Below are positions 5,751 through 14,980 of a stretch of 42,145 nucleotides of DNA, piece after piece. Origin of the DNA: a virus. The DNA is taken from positions 1-42,145 of the IMG/VR virus record IMGVR_UViG_3300018414_000012; one strand, given 5' to 3'. The notes beneath the pieces are model-generated. The model worked only from the letters and a program-made list of their open reading frames with translations, searched no databases and was not told the origin of the DNA. How positions within the stretch are numbered: position 1 is the first letter of the stretch; the number at the start of each line of letters is the position of its first letter. Position numbers and translations under genes: made by a program.

Positions 5751-6725
5751 TTACGGCGCAATTGCCGTCAAGTGGAGGTAAGCTTGTGATCCGGTTGGCG
5801 CGCCCAATACCACGATGCTCAGGACGCTCGTGGAGGGCAGGTTGATGACCTTGAAGGTGCAAGACGTATTGGTTGGCACTCCCACGATTTGGACGCCCTG
5901 TGGGACCGTTGAGGACGAAGATTCGGTCAAACAGGAGATGATCGGGACGATTCCTGATCCGTAGGCAACTGGATACGTCCAGGTGTAATCCCCTGTGGCG
6001 TTGGTCTGGACCCGGAGACGCTGAATGGCTGGGATAGACGGCGTGGGGACGTTGATTACGCCCGTAGAGCTATTGTAGGTCGCCGCGCCAGATCCCGTGG
6101 TCGTCAGAGAGATTGCCGACCGGGCATTAGCCGCCGTGAACCCATCGGTGATGCCGTAGCCTGAGAGGGTCGTGGGCGTGCTGGTGATCGTTGACCATGC
6201 CTGATTGTGCGCGGACGGTGCAAACGTGCTGGGGATGCCGCTGAGGCTTGAATAAGCACCGCTGAATAGGGAGGGCTTGCCGGTGAGGTCGGAATAAGCG
6301 CCGGAGAAGAGAGTTGGTTTGCCGCCCAGATTCGCCCAAGTGAACGCGGAGGCGTTGAGCTTCGCGTCAATCTGGATTTGCAGATCCGCCTCGCGGGTTG
6401 CAACGTATGCTTCCATGTCCGTGATGGTGGACCAGTCCGCTTCCAACTCGGAACGAGGGATGTAGTTGGTCTCAATCCACGTCTGGTCGATACCCATGCT
6501 GCCGCTGATGGCGTCATAAGTGATCGTGCTATCCCACGGAGCAACCATTGGAGTCTTGGTGGCGACGTCATAAAAGACGGTGGCGAGAGTGCCGGTGGAA
6601 GGATAGGGAGCCGAGAAAACAACCTCACCGCTAGCGGTCGAGTTGAGTTGTCTCAAGCGGATGTCGAAAGGGGTGACGGCAAAGGCGGTTGCCGAAAAGA
6701 CACTTAGAAATAGAATAAATTTCAT
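5751..6725 (-). CDS. Tail-fibre-like protein with a signal peptide
   Basis: 324 aa. The N-terminus MKFILFLSVFSATAFA is a typical Sec signal peptide with an AxA site. Residues 130-190 hold tail-fibre repeats (LGGKPTLFSGAYSDLTGKPS, then LFSGAYSSLSGIPS), and the C-terminal half is beta-rich and ends hydrophobic. Fibre repeats suggest receptor binding or a knob; a signal peptide is unusual for a virion protein. Its start overlaps the coiled-coil gene by ATGA. Confidence 0.65.
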   Translation of the reverse strand: MKFILFLSVFSATAFAVTPFDIRLRQLNSTASGEVVFSAPYPSTGTLATVFYDVATKTPMVAPWDSTITYDAISGSMGIDQTWIETNYIPRSELEADWSTITDMEAYVATREADLQIQIDAKLNASAFTWANLGGKPTLFSGAYSDLTGKPSLFSGAYSSLSGIPSTFAPSAHNQAWSTITSTPTTLSGYGITDGFTAANARSAISLTTTGSGAATYNSSTGVINVPTPSIPAIQRLRVQTNATGDYTWTYPVAYGSGIVPIISCLTESSSSTVPQGVQIVGVPTNTSCTFKVINLPSTSVLSIVVLGAPTGSQAYLHLTAIAP

Positions 6726-7033
6726 AAGGTCAGGGATTCAAGTTCTTGTTGTTTTTTTAGAATTTCCTCCTCGATTGCAGCGCGCTTGGCAGCGAGGACC
6801 TGCGGGGCGAATTGGGATAGTTCGGAAACTTGCGTGACAAGTTCAGCTATTAGATTTTCACGCTTTTCAAGTTCTTTGGAGTGAGCCAAAGAAAGATTAT
6901 TGATATCGGCGGCGTTTGACAGATGCAGTTGATGAAGTTCAGCGGCGCAAGCGCGGCGAACATCATTAATGGCCTCGTCAATATCCGGCCACAAATCACC
7001 AGACTCCGATTGTATTTCTTGGATAGTTTTCAT
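6722..7033 (-). CDS. 103-aa coiled-coil protein between fibre genes
   Basis: Almost entirely helical with heptad-like spacing (ELEKRENLIAELVTQVSELS). It starts one base after the stop of the large fibre protein and overlaps the next fibre gene. It could be a fibre chaperone or a small trimerising fibre part. Not recognised by family. Confidence 0.55.
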   Translation of the reverse strand: MKTIQEIQSESGDLWPDIDEAINDVRRACAAELHQLHLSNAADINNLSLAHSKELEKRENLIAELVTQVSELSQFAPQVLAAKRAAIEEEILKKQQELESLTL

Positions 7034-8593
7034 TTAGTTGGTGAGAGAGAATAGGACTTTAGTTTCAGCGGCAGGCGGAACGTCAGGATAGATGGTGAAG
7101 CTGCCCGCCGCCGGGATGCATTTCGCGCCTGACATATTAAGATCGTTGCTGGCGACAGTTAGCTGGATGATGCTGTTGGCGGTAACGAGAGAATTGGTGA
7201 CGACAAGGGATGTTGCGGCAGCGGCAAAATTTACCGATCCAGAAGGCTTGTTGATCGTCTGCGCTCCTGTCGTTCCAGACGCTGTAATGGTCTTCGGCAG
7301 GTTCAATGACCCGGCCAAGGTCAATACCGATGTCGTGCCATCCAGCCTCATCAGCTCGTTCGTGCCGGATGCTTGTAAGTCACCGCCCTTGTTCCAAGAG
7401 AAATGGCCGCCGGTTGGAACGTAGTGCTGTATCTCGTTGACCCGTAGGCCCCATCCATAGCGGCCACCCGTGCCGCCGTCATACAGCGTGATCGCCGGAT
7501 AGTCGAACCCCGTGCCGAATGTGATATTGCGGTTGGACGACCCACTCGGGTTCATGAACAGGTTCCCGTTCAGCGTGGTCAGGCCGGTAACCGTCAGTGC
7601 GGACAGCGTCCCCAAGTTGGTCAGCGACGAATTAACCACCGCAGGTGCCAGTGTCGCGCCGGTCAGCTTGTTAGCCTCGTAGCCTGAATTCAGGTTGAAG
7701 AAACTCGGGTTAGCCAGCAGCGATTCGGCCCCGGCTGAAATCCGGTTAAGAGTCGTGATCGTCTTGTATTGAGTCACCCCTTGCAGGTCGCCGCCAGCTT
7801 CCCACCAGAAGTAGGTATTCGTTGATCCAATCTTCGTTGAGAGGTCGGGATGGGTGAATACGAGGGAACCAACACCTACCATCGTGATACGGAGAATGTC
7901 GCCTTCCGCCTCGAAAATGATGGTGTATTTCTTACCGTAAGTGAGATTCTCGACGGTAGGGTTCCAGAGTAATCCACTCCCGCTATTCGTGGCGTTCAGA
8001 CAGGTCAACGAGGTTGACGGTAAGATGGTGGCCGACTCGATACCACGCCGGGAAAAGTTGATATGAACCGGCTTGTCGGCGTTCGGGTCAATCGAACCGT
8101 CGTCGTGGATCAATTGCACTTCGCCGTAAGACATGTTGCATCCGTTGTCCAAGACGGAAGCGGGATAGATGGATGCGGAGAGAGTTATTTCAGCCGCCAT
8201 CACGAATCTGCCGGTTGTGGTTGGCGTGGACGATCCTATATAGATCAGCGAACCGGTTTGCGCGCGCACTCCTCGGTTGGCGATCACCGGTGGCTTGCTC
8301 GGATCGGTGTTGCTTACCCGCCACACCGCGCCAACTTCCGGCATCGTCGTAAGGTGGACCGGGTAGTTGCCGCCGTTCGGATACGCAACCGAGTTGTCGA
8401 ACTCATCTAGAAATCCGATGTTGCTTGTGTATTTGGAGACAACGCTATCTCCTGAAACGGCATTGTTTACCAAATCACCCGGCGCTATCTTTTTGGAAGA
8501 TCCTGCTGATGTATCGGTTATTTCGAGAAAATCGGCAGCTGGATCCAAAGATGGCCCGGAGAGCGTTGGTAGTTCTGAAATCTTGATGGCCAT
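7034..8593 (-). CDS. Tail fibre/spike protein
   Basis: About 519 aa. Starts MAIKISELPTLSGPSLDPA, a common N-terminus of phage fibre proteins that dock to the tail. The middle is beta-rich with Asn/Gly/Thr repeats (LSALTVTGLTTLNGNLFMN) and the C-terminal 100 residues look like a stable knob. The ATG at 8593 follows the upstream stop by one base. Likely host-receptor binding. Confidence 0.75.
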   Translation of the reverse strand: MAIKISELPTLSGPSLDPAADFLEITDTSAGSSKKIAPGDLVNNAVSGDSVVSKYTSNIGFLDEFDNSVAYPNGGNYPVHLTTMPEVGAVWRVSNTDPSKPPVIANRGVRAQTGSLIYIGSSTPTTTGRFVMAAEITLSASIYPASVLDNGCNMSYGEVQLIHDDGSIDPNADKPVHINFSRRGIESATILPSTSLTCLNATNSGSGLLWNPTVENLTYGKKYTIIFEAEGDILRITMVGVGSLVFTHPDLSTKIGSTNTYFWWEAGGDLQGVTQYKTITTLNRISAGAESLLANPSFFNLNSGYEANKLTGATLAPAVVNSSLTNLGTLSALTVTGLTTLNGNLFMNPSGSSNRNITFGTGFDYPAITLYDGGTGGRYGWGLRVNEIQHYVPTGGHFSWNKGGDLQASGTNELMRLDGTTSVLTLAGSLNLPKTITASGTTGAQTINKPSGSVNFAAAATSLVVTNSLVTANSIIQLTVASNDLNMSGAKCIPAAGSFTIYPDVPPAAETKVLFSLTN

Positions 8594-8594
8594 G

Positions 8595-8735
8595 TTATTC
8601 GGTGATTCGGTTTTCCCCGTCCTCTGTGATTCTTTGCTCGCTTTCTTCGGTGATCCTATCTTGCGATCCACCACCACCGCCACCAGTTCCTGTCTGGGAC
8701 GATACCAGCGACGTTGATAAAACGTAAGCCATCAT
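8595..8735 (-). CDS. 46-aa protein with Gly run and RITE repeats
   Basis: A short N-terminus, a run of six Gly, then three repeats of the type RITE(E/D)xE, a motif common near the ends of phage tail and structural proteins. Start overlaps the upstream stop (ATGATGG). Probably a small virion adaptor or linker next to the fibre. Confidence 0.6.
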   Translation of the reverse strand: MMAYVLSTSLVSSQTGTGGGGGGSQDRITEESEQRITEDGENRITE

Positions 8736-9364
8736 AGGTAATAGGAACCGAAGGATTGGCGGGGTTGCATGTTCAAATTGGTAGATACCTTGTTTCCCAC
8801 AAGCTGGGCCGTGCGGGTAATTTCCGGTTTTGAAAGCTCGTAAAACAGTTTGTCTTCCGCCTCTTGGTCCGCGATGATGGCCTTCTCCTGCTGGCCTTCT
8901 GATCTCAGGTAGTCGGAATAGGTGCCATGCGCTAGATATTGGAACCATTCCCTGGGGATGGTGTCAACGGATGGCTGATTGCCGTAGGTTACATCGAAGG
9001 CAATCCTATAGGTCACGAAAGCGGAATCGGGCAGAAGACCGCCGGACAGCAATGTAGCCCCGCCGGAGGTGACGAAATAATCGTATTCCTGGGTAGCATT
9101 TGAGCCATACGGCTCGCTGACGAAAACGCGCAGAAATTCCCCGATCTCATCCAACCCGGATTGGGAAAAGGGAATGACACTTGAATTGACCTCCCGTTCT
9201 TCCGCTATTTTGATCCATCTCGGCCAGTGCTCGCACGCGTCATACGCACGTTGCGCCCGTGAGTTCATCAGGGAATTGATGCGTGGTTGTTCGATTAGCG
9301 AGAACTGAACCCCGCAAAGACCCTCAATCAACGTGTAAAGATCGCTGTATGGGCGTGTCTGCAT
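8732..9364 (-). CDS. Putative head-tail adaptor (tail tubular A-like)
   Basis: 210 aa. Helical N-terminus (YSDLYTLIEGLCGVQF, then SRAQRAYDACEHWPRW), a beta-rich middle and a long C-terminal helix with Glu/Gln (EGQQEKAIIADQEAEDKL). Size, layout and position after the capsid genes resemble podovirus adaptors of the T7 gp11 or P22 gp4 type, which join portal to nozzle. Not a confident family match. Confidence 0.45.
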   Translation of the reverse strand: MQTRPYSDLYTLIEGLCGVQFSLIEQPRINSLMNSRAQRAYDACEHWPRWIKIAEEREVNSSVIPFSQSGLDEIGEFLRVFVSEPYGSNATQEYDYFVTSGGATLLSGGLLPDSAFVTYRIAFDVTYGNQPSVDTIPREWFQYLAHGTYSDYLRSEGQQEKAIIADQEAEDKLFYELSKPEITRTAQLVGNKVSTNLNMQPRQSFGSYYL

Positions 9365-9654
9365 CAGATACGGGAGGAACGAAGGTCGGGTTCATTGTTG
9401 AAAAAGCCCCTTACAAACTGCCGGTCATCCCAGCACTCGACTCCATACTTGGCTGCAAGCTCCATGTATTCCTGTTGGGGAATCACCCCGATAATCTTTC
9501 CAGCGGCTTCGGTTTTGGCCTCACGGGCGATATGGGCCAGACGGGCGGATGCCGCTTCGCGCATTTGGGAAAAGGAATCCTGAACCTGTAGCCCTCGCTT
9601 GATTTCCTGGAAAAGATCGTTTGTCAGAGATTCGTCTGATGGGATGGCGATCAT
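9364..9654 (-). CDS. 96-aa hypothetical virion-region protein
   Basis: Helical, Ala/Glu-rich, ending SSRI. Starts just after a U-tract terminator and overlaps the adaptor-like gene by one base. Position between decoration/capsid and adaptor genes suggests a structural or assembly role. Confidence 0.6.
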   Translation of the reverse strand: MIAIPSDESLTNDLFQEIKRGLQVQDSFSQMREAASARLAHIAREAKTEAAGKIIGVIPQQEYMELAAKYGVECWDDRQFVRGFFNNEPDLRSSRI

Positions 9655-9692
9655 AAAAAAAGGGAAGCGGAGGGCCGGTATTACCAGCCCCC
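9655..9692 (-). terminator. Intrinsic terminator after capsid genes
   Basis: On the minus strand GGGGGCTGGT-AAT-ACCGGCCCTC forms a 10-bp stem with two G-U pairs, followed by CGCTTCCC and seven T just before the next ATG. It should reduce read-through from capsid genes into the fibre and lysis genes. Confidence 0.65.
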
Positions 9693-9705
9693 CGCAGATT
9701 GTTGA

Positions 9706-10167
9706 TCAGAACACCCGGAATTTCAGGATATCCACGATGGCCAGACCGATGATGATTTCACCGGCGGTAAGTGATGCGATGGCGGCATCCGTTACCTTGA
9801 TGTAAATCGGGGTGACAGCTGTCACCGGCTTGATCGGTCGATATCCGCCGAGAACGGTGGTGGTTCCGGCAGATTGCAGCATCAAATCTCCGGTATTGAA
9901 CACCGGGGAATTGACGGTCGCCGCATCAACGTCCCACGCGTCGATGAACTCGTCTGGATCGGCCAAGGTGGTTCCCACGTCCACGACAAGGGAACTTGAA
10001 CCGGCAATGTCAACGGTATTGACCACACACGCGAGAGACACCGCGCCACCGACAGGGATGACGCCGATTTGAAGCGTGCCGCCGGTTCCGATGCGTTGAA
10101 GGTCCTGGTAATCAAGGATGGCAACATCCGTGAATGGCCCGCGTTCTGGATTGAGTAGTTGGCTCAT
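9706..10167 (-). CDS. Putative capsid decoration/stabilising protein
   Basis: 153 aa, beta-rich with many Val/Thr/Gly (LQIGVIPVGGAVSLACVV; TAVTPIYIKVTD). It immediately follows the major capsid gene and precedes a terminator, the usual place and size for a head decoration protein. No specific family recognised. Confidence 0.5.
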   Translation of the reverse strand: MSQLLNPERGPFTDVAILDYQDLQRIGTGGTLQIGVIPVGGAVSLACVVNTVDIAGSSSLVVDVGTTLADPDEFIDAWDVDAATVNSPVFNTGDLMLQSAGTTTVLGGYRPIKPVTAVTPIYIKVTDAAIASLTAGEIIIGLAIVDILKFRVF

Positions 10168-10191
10168 GAGTTGATGGTCTTTCTTTGGATG

Positions 10192-11181
10192 TTAGTAGGC
10201 AATCTTGCCGTGAGCCAGCGGGGTTCCGACAACCAATGTTCCGGTCATCTTGACGAGGCCGCGAGGACCGCCGCCTTGGTCGGGAAGATCCATGGACTCG
10301 AAACCAATCAGGGAAGCGAATCCAAGATATTTCGGGTTCAAGAGGTATCCACGGTTGGCGTTCACGACGCATTGCGGGTTGGCGTTCACCATCTTGACAA
10401 TGCCGAAATCCGAGTCATAGAGGACCACGGACAGGGTAACCATCTTGCTGGTGGCTTCCTGCATGACTTGGTAAACCGTCTCGTTGGCGTTGTTGTCCTG
10501 ACGGGTGAAGTTGGAGATGGCCGAGCGCAGGGCGGTTCCGGCAACCAGAGTGAGCGAGTTCATTTCGCCGTTCTGCGTGTAAACGCTGGCGATCTGACCT
10601 TGGAATTGCGATTCGGTCGGCTGGGCCGTGAGAATCGAAGCGGCGGGCGTCCGGTATTCAGCGGGCACCGGGTTCGTTCCTTGCGCGGCGGACTGAATCC
10701 AGGTCCCGAGGCCCCGCATTAGGTAGGGAGTTCCACCGCCAGCAGCGGCTTGCATTTCCGTGTCGCTGGAAATGGTGAACTCGAAATCCCGCTTGAGTTC
10801 CAGCATGGATTTCACCTTGGCTTCCGCCTTGTTGACGGGACCGGCAGAGGTGACCGCTTCTTGTGTGTCAGAAACGGACCACGTGCGCCACTTCTTCTGG
10901 GTGTAGTTGCCGACACGCGCAACATCCGCGAACTTGTCAGCGAATGCAGAGGCGTCCACGCCTTCGGCAACGCCGTCCGTGGTCGGGGCAGAGAGCCGGT
11001 CTAGGTTCCATTCGTGATAAGTGGAAGTCGCCTTTTTCTTCGCGCAAAGCGAGAAGATCGGGGTTTGATCCGCTTCCAGACGGTAGAAGCCGCTTTCGAG
11101 GTCTTCGCGGTTGGTGAGGGCAGAGCCTTGGCCGGAACGGGCTTGTGGCGCGTTCGGTTGATAGGTGGTGGAGATTGGCAT
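10192..11181 (-). CDS. Major capsid protein, SU10/DUF5309 type
   Basis: 329 aa. The N-terminal block NREDLESGFYRLEADQTPIF, then KKKATSTYHEWNLD and EGVDASAF, is typical of the DUF5309/SU10 capsid family with an HK97 fold. The C-terminal region reads KYLGFASLIGFESMDLPDQG. It forms the icosahedral shell. Preceded by the scaffold gene and followed by the decoration-like gene. The start follows an SD-less CTCAACTC leader. Confidence 0.85.
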   Translation of the reverse strand: MPISTTYQPNAPQARSGQGSALTNREDLESGFYRLEADQTPIFSLCAKKKATSTYHEWNLDRLSAPTTDGVAEGVDASAFADKFADVARVGNYTQKKWRTWSVSDTQEAVTSAGPVNKAEAKVKSMLELKRDFEFTISSDTEMQAAAGGGTPYLMRGLGTWIQSAAQGTNPVPAEYRTPAASILTAQPTESQFQGQIASVYTQNGEMNSLTLVAGTALRSAISNFTRQDNNANETVYQVMQEATSKMVTLSVVLYDSDFGIVKMVNANPQCVVNANRGYLLNPKYLGFASLIGFESMDLPDQGGGPRGLVKMTGTLVVGTPLAHGKIAY

Positions 11182-11193
11182 GAGTTGAGGAAA

Positions 11194-12216
11194 TTAAGAG
11201 GTGAAGTTTGCCGCCAGCGCGGCCACCAAATCCTGTTGTTTCCCTGTCTCTTCAAACTTCGAAAGTTGATCCGACTTCTTTCCTTTCCCGATTGGTCCCG
11301 CGGACGCTCCAACCGGGTTGCTTGGCACCTTGGCCTTAGCAGATACCCCCGGCACGCCTGTTGGTGATTTCGGTTTTTTGGAAAGCTGATGGATGGATCT
11401 CAGCGCATGAGCAACGATGAACCCGAAGTTCGGGGAAATCGCCTTGTGTTGTTGGAATGATGGCTCGGCCTGAACCGTGCTGAACTTTTTCGACAATTCG
11501 GATTCCTCGTCGGCAAGCTCCGGGATCTGCTGGGGAATGAGCGAGTCCCATTGTTCACCCTCGACCTTGAGCCGCTCGACTTTTTCAAGTTCCGCTTGCT
11601 GGGCCGGGAGAAACTCAGAAACCGCGTCCCTTGCGTTCCGGTTCGCCGCTTTGATTTCCTTCTTCGTGTATTCCTTGTCGCCAACGGTGTAGATCACGTC
11701 ATCGCCGTGACTGTCCTCGTGGTCATCAAGAATACGGTCGGTGTCCTTCACGACCTTCCTGCATTCCGCCATCTTGGAACTGACCGCGTCGAAGGATTTC
11801 AGTTCCTTGAACGGGTTGTTTTCGATGACAGGGGCAGATGGTTTCGTTTCGGCCTGAGTTTGCAGCTTTTCTTCCAAGGCCCGCTTCTGGGCGGTAAGCT
11901 CCCCGAACCGTTGAAGGAGCCGGGATTTGCCTTTCTTGGCGATCAGCTGGATTTGCTCAGGGGTTAACGACTCAATGTCGAAGTCCTGTTCCTCTTCTTC
12001 CCCGGTTTCTTCCTCCTGCTCGGATTCCACGTCGCCTTGGATATCGTCTGGCTCTTCGGATTCCTCCGTTTCACCACCCTGATCCTCTGGTTGAGTTTCT
12101 TCCTGCTCGGATTCTACCGGCATTTCATGCGCCAACCCTTCAATAAGTTGTCCGGCTGACAGGTTTCCGTCTGGTTTGGTAGCCCCAGCGTTGGCTTCGG
12201 ATTGGTTGTTTTTCAT
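11194..12216 (-). CDS. Scaffolding protein
   Basis: 340 aa. Residues 30-80 are extremely acidic (many Glu, e.g. ESEQEEETGEEEEQDFDIES), followed by 'LTPEQIQLIAKKGKSRLL', a long coiled coil, and a basic Ser/Pro/Gly C-terminus. Acidic start, helical middle and basic end immediately before the capsid gene is the standard scaffold profile: a core for capsid assembly that then leaves the head. Confidence 0.75.
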   Translation of the reverse strand: MKNNQSEANAGATKPDGNLSAGQLIEGLAHEMPVESEQEETQPEDQGGETEESEEPDDIQGDVESEQEEETGEEEEQDFDIESLTPEQIQLIAKKGKSRLLQRFGELTAQKRALEEKLQTQAETKPSAPVIENNPFKELKSFDAVSSKMAECRKVVKDTDRILDDHEDSHGDDVIYTVGDKEYTKKEIKAANRNARDAVSEFLPAQQAELEKVERLKVEGEQWDSLIPQQIPELADEESELSKKFSTVQAEPSFQQHKAISPNFGFIVAHALRSIHQLSKKPKSPTGVPGVSAKAKVPSNPVGASAGPIGKGKKSDQLSKFEETGKQQDLVAALAANFTS

Positions 12217-12286
12217 GCACCTGAATTGCGCCTAGGCGGTGGCGATGGTCAGGGGATATTACTTCCTTTTCTTGCCGTCAATTACA

Positions 12287-12305
12287 AATGCAACTTTGTT
12301 GCATT
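12287..12305 (-). promoter_or_regulatory. Intercistronic hairpin upstream of scaffold gene
   Basis: AATGCAAC-TTT-GTTGCATT is a perfect 8-bp inverted repeat with a 3-base loop, overlapping the stop of the 75-aa gene. There is no T run, so it may be a processing or mRNA-stability element separating portal from scaffold/capsid messages rather than a terminator. Confidence 0.5.
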
Positions 12306-12531
12306 ATTTCCATCCATCCGGGGAAAGTGATGCCTTCAATTCCGTCAGGGTGGCGATGCTCCCTGACGCCTTCATCACATCATTGGGATTTTCCGCCTGA
12401 CGCATGTCCGCAAGAAACTGCTCACGCTCGTCGTCAAGAAACTGGAGCAAGCAAAGCCACTCCTGCCGGTGGACGGATAGATTCATAACCGCTTGTTGCA
12501 GGTCCATCTTTGGTGTTTCCTCGTCGGTCAT
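12304..12531 (-). CDS. 75-aa helical hypothetical protein
   Basis: Helical with Trp/Leu (LSVHRQEWLCLLQFLDDERE). Start overlaps the portal stop by four bases. It ends in a hairpin. Position between portal and scaffold suggests an assembly or minor head role; family not recognised. Confidence 0.6.
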   Translation of the reverse strand: MTDEETPKMDLQQAVMNLSVHRQEWLCLLQFLDDEREQFLADMRQAENPNDVMKASGSIATLTELKASLSPDGWK

Positions 12532-14603
12532 TGCTGCATGTTTTGGGTGTCGATTCCGCCAACGTTGGCTTGCTGGGTGCCGATCCTTCCGGTGGCCGCG
12601 TTTTGCGCCTGCTGCATCTGGAACTGATATTGTTCCGCGTATTTCTGGAGACGCTCGGCAAACGCCTGGTCCCCTTGGAGACGCTGGGCAACGTCTTCTT
12701 GCGACGCGTAAGCCTGAATGATCTGGAGGGCGATTTGTGCGCCGTTCGGACGGGCCGGGACTTCAATGGATGCGGAAATCTTCGCCAAGTCATCGGTCAC
12801 ATCCTTGGTCATCTCGGTCATGCTCGCATCCTGAGGCTGCATGATGTAATCGCCCATCACCGGGTCAATTGAGCGAACCAGCATCTCGATGTATTTCCGG
12901 CGGGAGATCACGTTTTCCGTGTCGAATTGCAGGACGGTTCCCATTGCGGTAAATTTCGCCTGGACCGTATCCGGATCGTTGTTCGTGGCGTCGAACGAAA
13001 CCACGATGGAGTATTTGTCATCCGGGCTTCCCTTCTGCATCACCTGACCCTGGGGGTCGCCTGACACCATGAAGAAAACTTCATCCGGCCCCATGCGCTG
13101 ATAGAGCTTCCACGCGCAGTCAAGGACCTTGCCAACATGAGTCAGGAACGTATCCATGACTTCTTGTTGGCGCACCGAGGACAGCGGGTTTTCCATGTTC
13201 AGTCCAACCGCCATGTCGGCTTGCTGGCGCATGGTGATTTCAATTTCCTTGCTGCCGGAATCGTAGGCCGGGGTCGGCGCGTAGGCGATTTCCCCAAGAC
13301 GCCGATAAGGAATCCTTCTGCCTGGTCCAAAGTCTGTTGGAGGCCTACCGGCTGGGTGCATCAGCGGCGGGAGCGTGGCCATGCTGGCACGGTCAATCCG
13401 GCTGTCCACCTCAGTCTTGATTTGCATCTGGGGACCGCGCAACGAACGCGTCATCGGCGTTGTTTCGTAAAGCCGCTTTTCCGAATGGTTGAGACGGGTG
13501 ACTGTCACCGGGTATTCGTCCATACCATCAAGCAATTCATGCTTGGCGAAAAGGTCGGTTTTCTGGGGATTGAAAACAGTGCAGTAAATCCCCTCGCTGC
13601 CGTCCACCTCGTCTATCAGACGCTGGTAAGCGTAGAGAACAAGGACGAGCGTATTGTTGTCGTCGTTGACGAGATTGCGAACCGCGAGGTTTCCTTTTTC
13701 TCCTTCCAGCCTGTCGGATTCCAAACCGCGAAGATTTCGGATGGCGTAATCGACCCATTCAGCGTCCCATCCGTCGCTCTCGACCATCTTGAGAAGCATC
13801 TGCGCCGTCATGAACTTGCGGATAAACAGGTAAGGAACATCCTGCGGGTCCATCGTCCAGTTAGGAAAGATGATGTCTCCGTCTGGAGCGAGAGTTTCAA
13901 CGTATGGCTCGTTGATGGACTCGACGGCAACCGGGATTTCAGCCTCCCCGGTTTGCCGAAGCTGCCGGAGAGCCTTTTTTGCCCTCCCCGTCGTGATGCC
14001 CATGCTTTCCACGAAAGCGGCGGATATCTCGTCGTCGTTCTCTCCACCAAGGATCATCTGCGCTAATTCCTCGCCGCCTTCCTGATTTTGGACAAGATCG
14101 TCCAAGGAAATGGTTTGCAAGCGAGATCGCTTCTCCCTGCGCCACCCGGTATAGGTGATCATGATTCCTTTTTCCAAGAGGTGATTGGCCCCCAGCTTCA
14201 TCTGGTCCTTGAAATTTCGGATGTAGGTGGATTGCATCCATTTGAGGAACGTCGAAACCGTGGAGGCCATCGGCGCGGTTGCGGCGGATGTTGGCAACGC
14301 CCGGATGTGTGACCGGACCAAAGCCTGCATCAGCAGGGACACGAACGTGTTGATCCTCTCCCCCACAACGTTCACCTCGTTGTCTGACGCCCCCTGCCAA
14401 GGAAATGCGTTCGGCGCGTTTTTTCGCATATCCCATGTCTTTCCAGGCCACAAGTTGTGCCGGTCATCGTAAGATACGGCGCAAGACTGATAGAAGTAGT
14501 TATTGTCCACGAGAGCCGTCCTGTAACCATCCGTGAGGACGTTAAGATCCGGTTCCGTGGAAGTGTAAATCAGGCTTTCGTCTTGGAATTCAGGCTCGCT
14601 CAT
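12528..14603 (-). CDS. Portal protein
   Basis: 691 aa, the size of podovirus portals. Contains RHNLWPGKTWDMRKN, 'PWQGASDNEV', a region describing wing and stem, and a Gln-rich C-terminus with QYQFQMQQAQNA that fits a helical barrel. It forms the dodecameric ring through which DNA enters and leaves. The order TerS, TerL, 126 aa, portal, scaffold, capsid supports the call. Start overlaps the 126-aa gene. Confidence 0.85.
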   Translation of the reverse strand: MSEPEFQDESLIYTSTEPDLNVLTDGYRTALVDNNYFYQSCAVSYDDRHNLWPGKTWDMRKNAPNAFPWQGASDNEVNVVGERINTFVSLLMQALVRSHIRALPTSAATAPMASTVSTFLKWMQSTYIRNFKDQMKLGANHLLEKGIMITYTGWRREKRSRLQTISLDDLVQNQEGGEELAQMILGGENDDEISAAFVESMGITTGRAKKALRQLRQTGEAEIPVAVESINEPYVETLAPDGDIIFPNWTMDPQDVPYLFIRKFMTAQMLLKMVESDGWDAEWVDYAIRNLRGLESDRLEGEKGNLAVRNLVNDDNNTLVLVLYAYQRLIDEVDGSEGIYCTVFNPQKTDLFAKHELLDGMDEYPVTVTRLNHSEKRLYETTPMTRSLRGPQMQIKTEVDSRIDRASMATLPPLMHPAGRPPTDFGPGRRIPYRRLGEIAYAPTPAYDSGSKEIEITMRQQADMAVGLNMENPLSSVRQQEVMDTFLTHVGKVLDCAWKLYQRMGPDEVFFMVSGDPQGQVMQKGSPDDKYSIVVSFDATNNDPDTVQAKFTAMGTVLQFDTENVISRRKYIEMLVRSIDPVMGDYIMQPQDASMTEMTKDVTDDLAKISASIEVPARPNGAQIALQIIQAYASQEDVAQRLQGDQAFAERLQKYAEQYQFQMQQAQNAATGRIGTQQANVGGIDTQNMQQ

Positions 14604-14980
14604 GGCACGTAGGAGTAAACCGTTTGCCCCGGCTCAAGGCGCACGTTGATCTTTTTTTTCAAAAGCTTGTCTCTCTTTTTGCCGCAGTTGACGACAATCT
14701 GGATGCCGTCCAGCGCGGCATAAAGCATGCGCTGGTTGGGGCATTTCTTGATCGCCAAGGCGGTCTTTACCTCCGGCTCTTCCACGGCGTCACCCGCTAC
14801 ATTCAGGGCGGATTCCAGCACCTTTACGGCATTCAGGGTAAGGTAGATAGGAACCCCGCGTTTCTCCCAATCGCTACCCTCGGAAAGCCACCTATCCCGC
14901 ATGGACTTCATATCGAGTGGCGCGATGCCGTGTTTTTTTGCAAAATCGCTCTGGCGGATGGTTGCGTCCATGATTTTCAA
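14600..14980 (-). CDS. 126-aa hypothetical protein between TerL and portal
   Basis: N-terminal 'RQSDFAKKHGIAPLDMKSMR' looks like a helix-turn-helix half; the C-terminus is basic (KKRDKLLKKKINVRLEPGQ). Overlaps both terminase and portal by four bases. It might bind DNA or RNA during packaging; not recognised. Confidence 0.55.
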   Translation of the reverse strand: MKIMDATIRQSDFAKKHGIAPLDMKSMRDRWLSEGSDWEKRGVPIYLTLNAVKVLESALNVAGDAVEEPEVKTALAIKKCPNQRMLYAALDGIQIVVNCGKKRDKLLKKKINVRLEPGQTVYSYVP

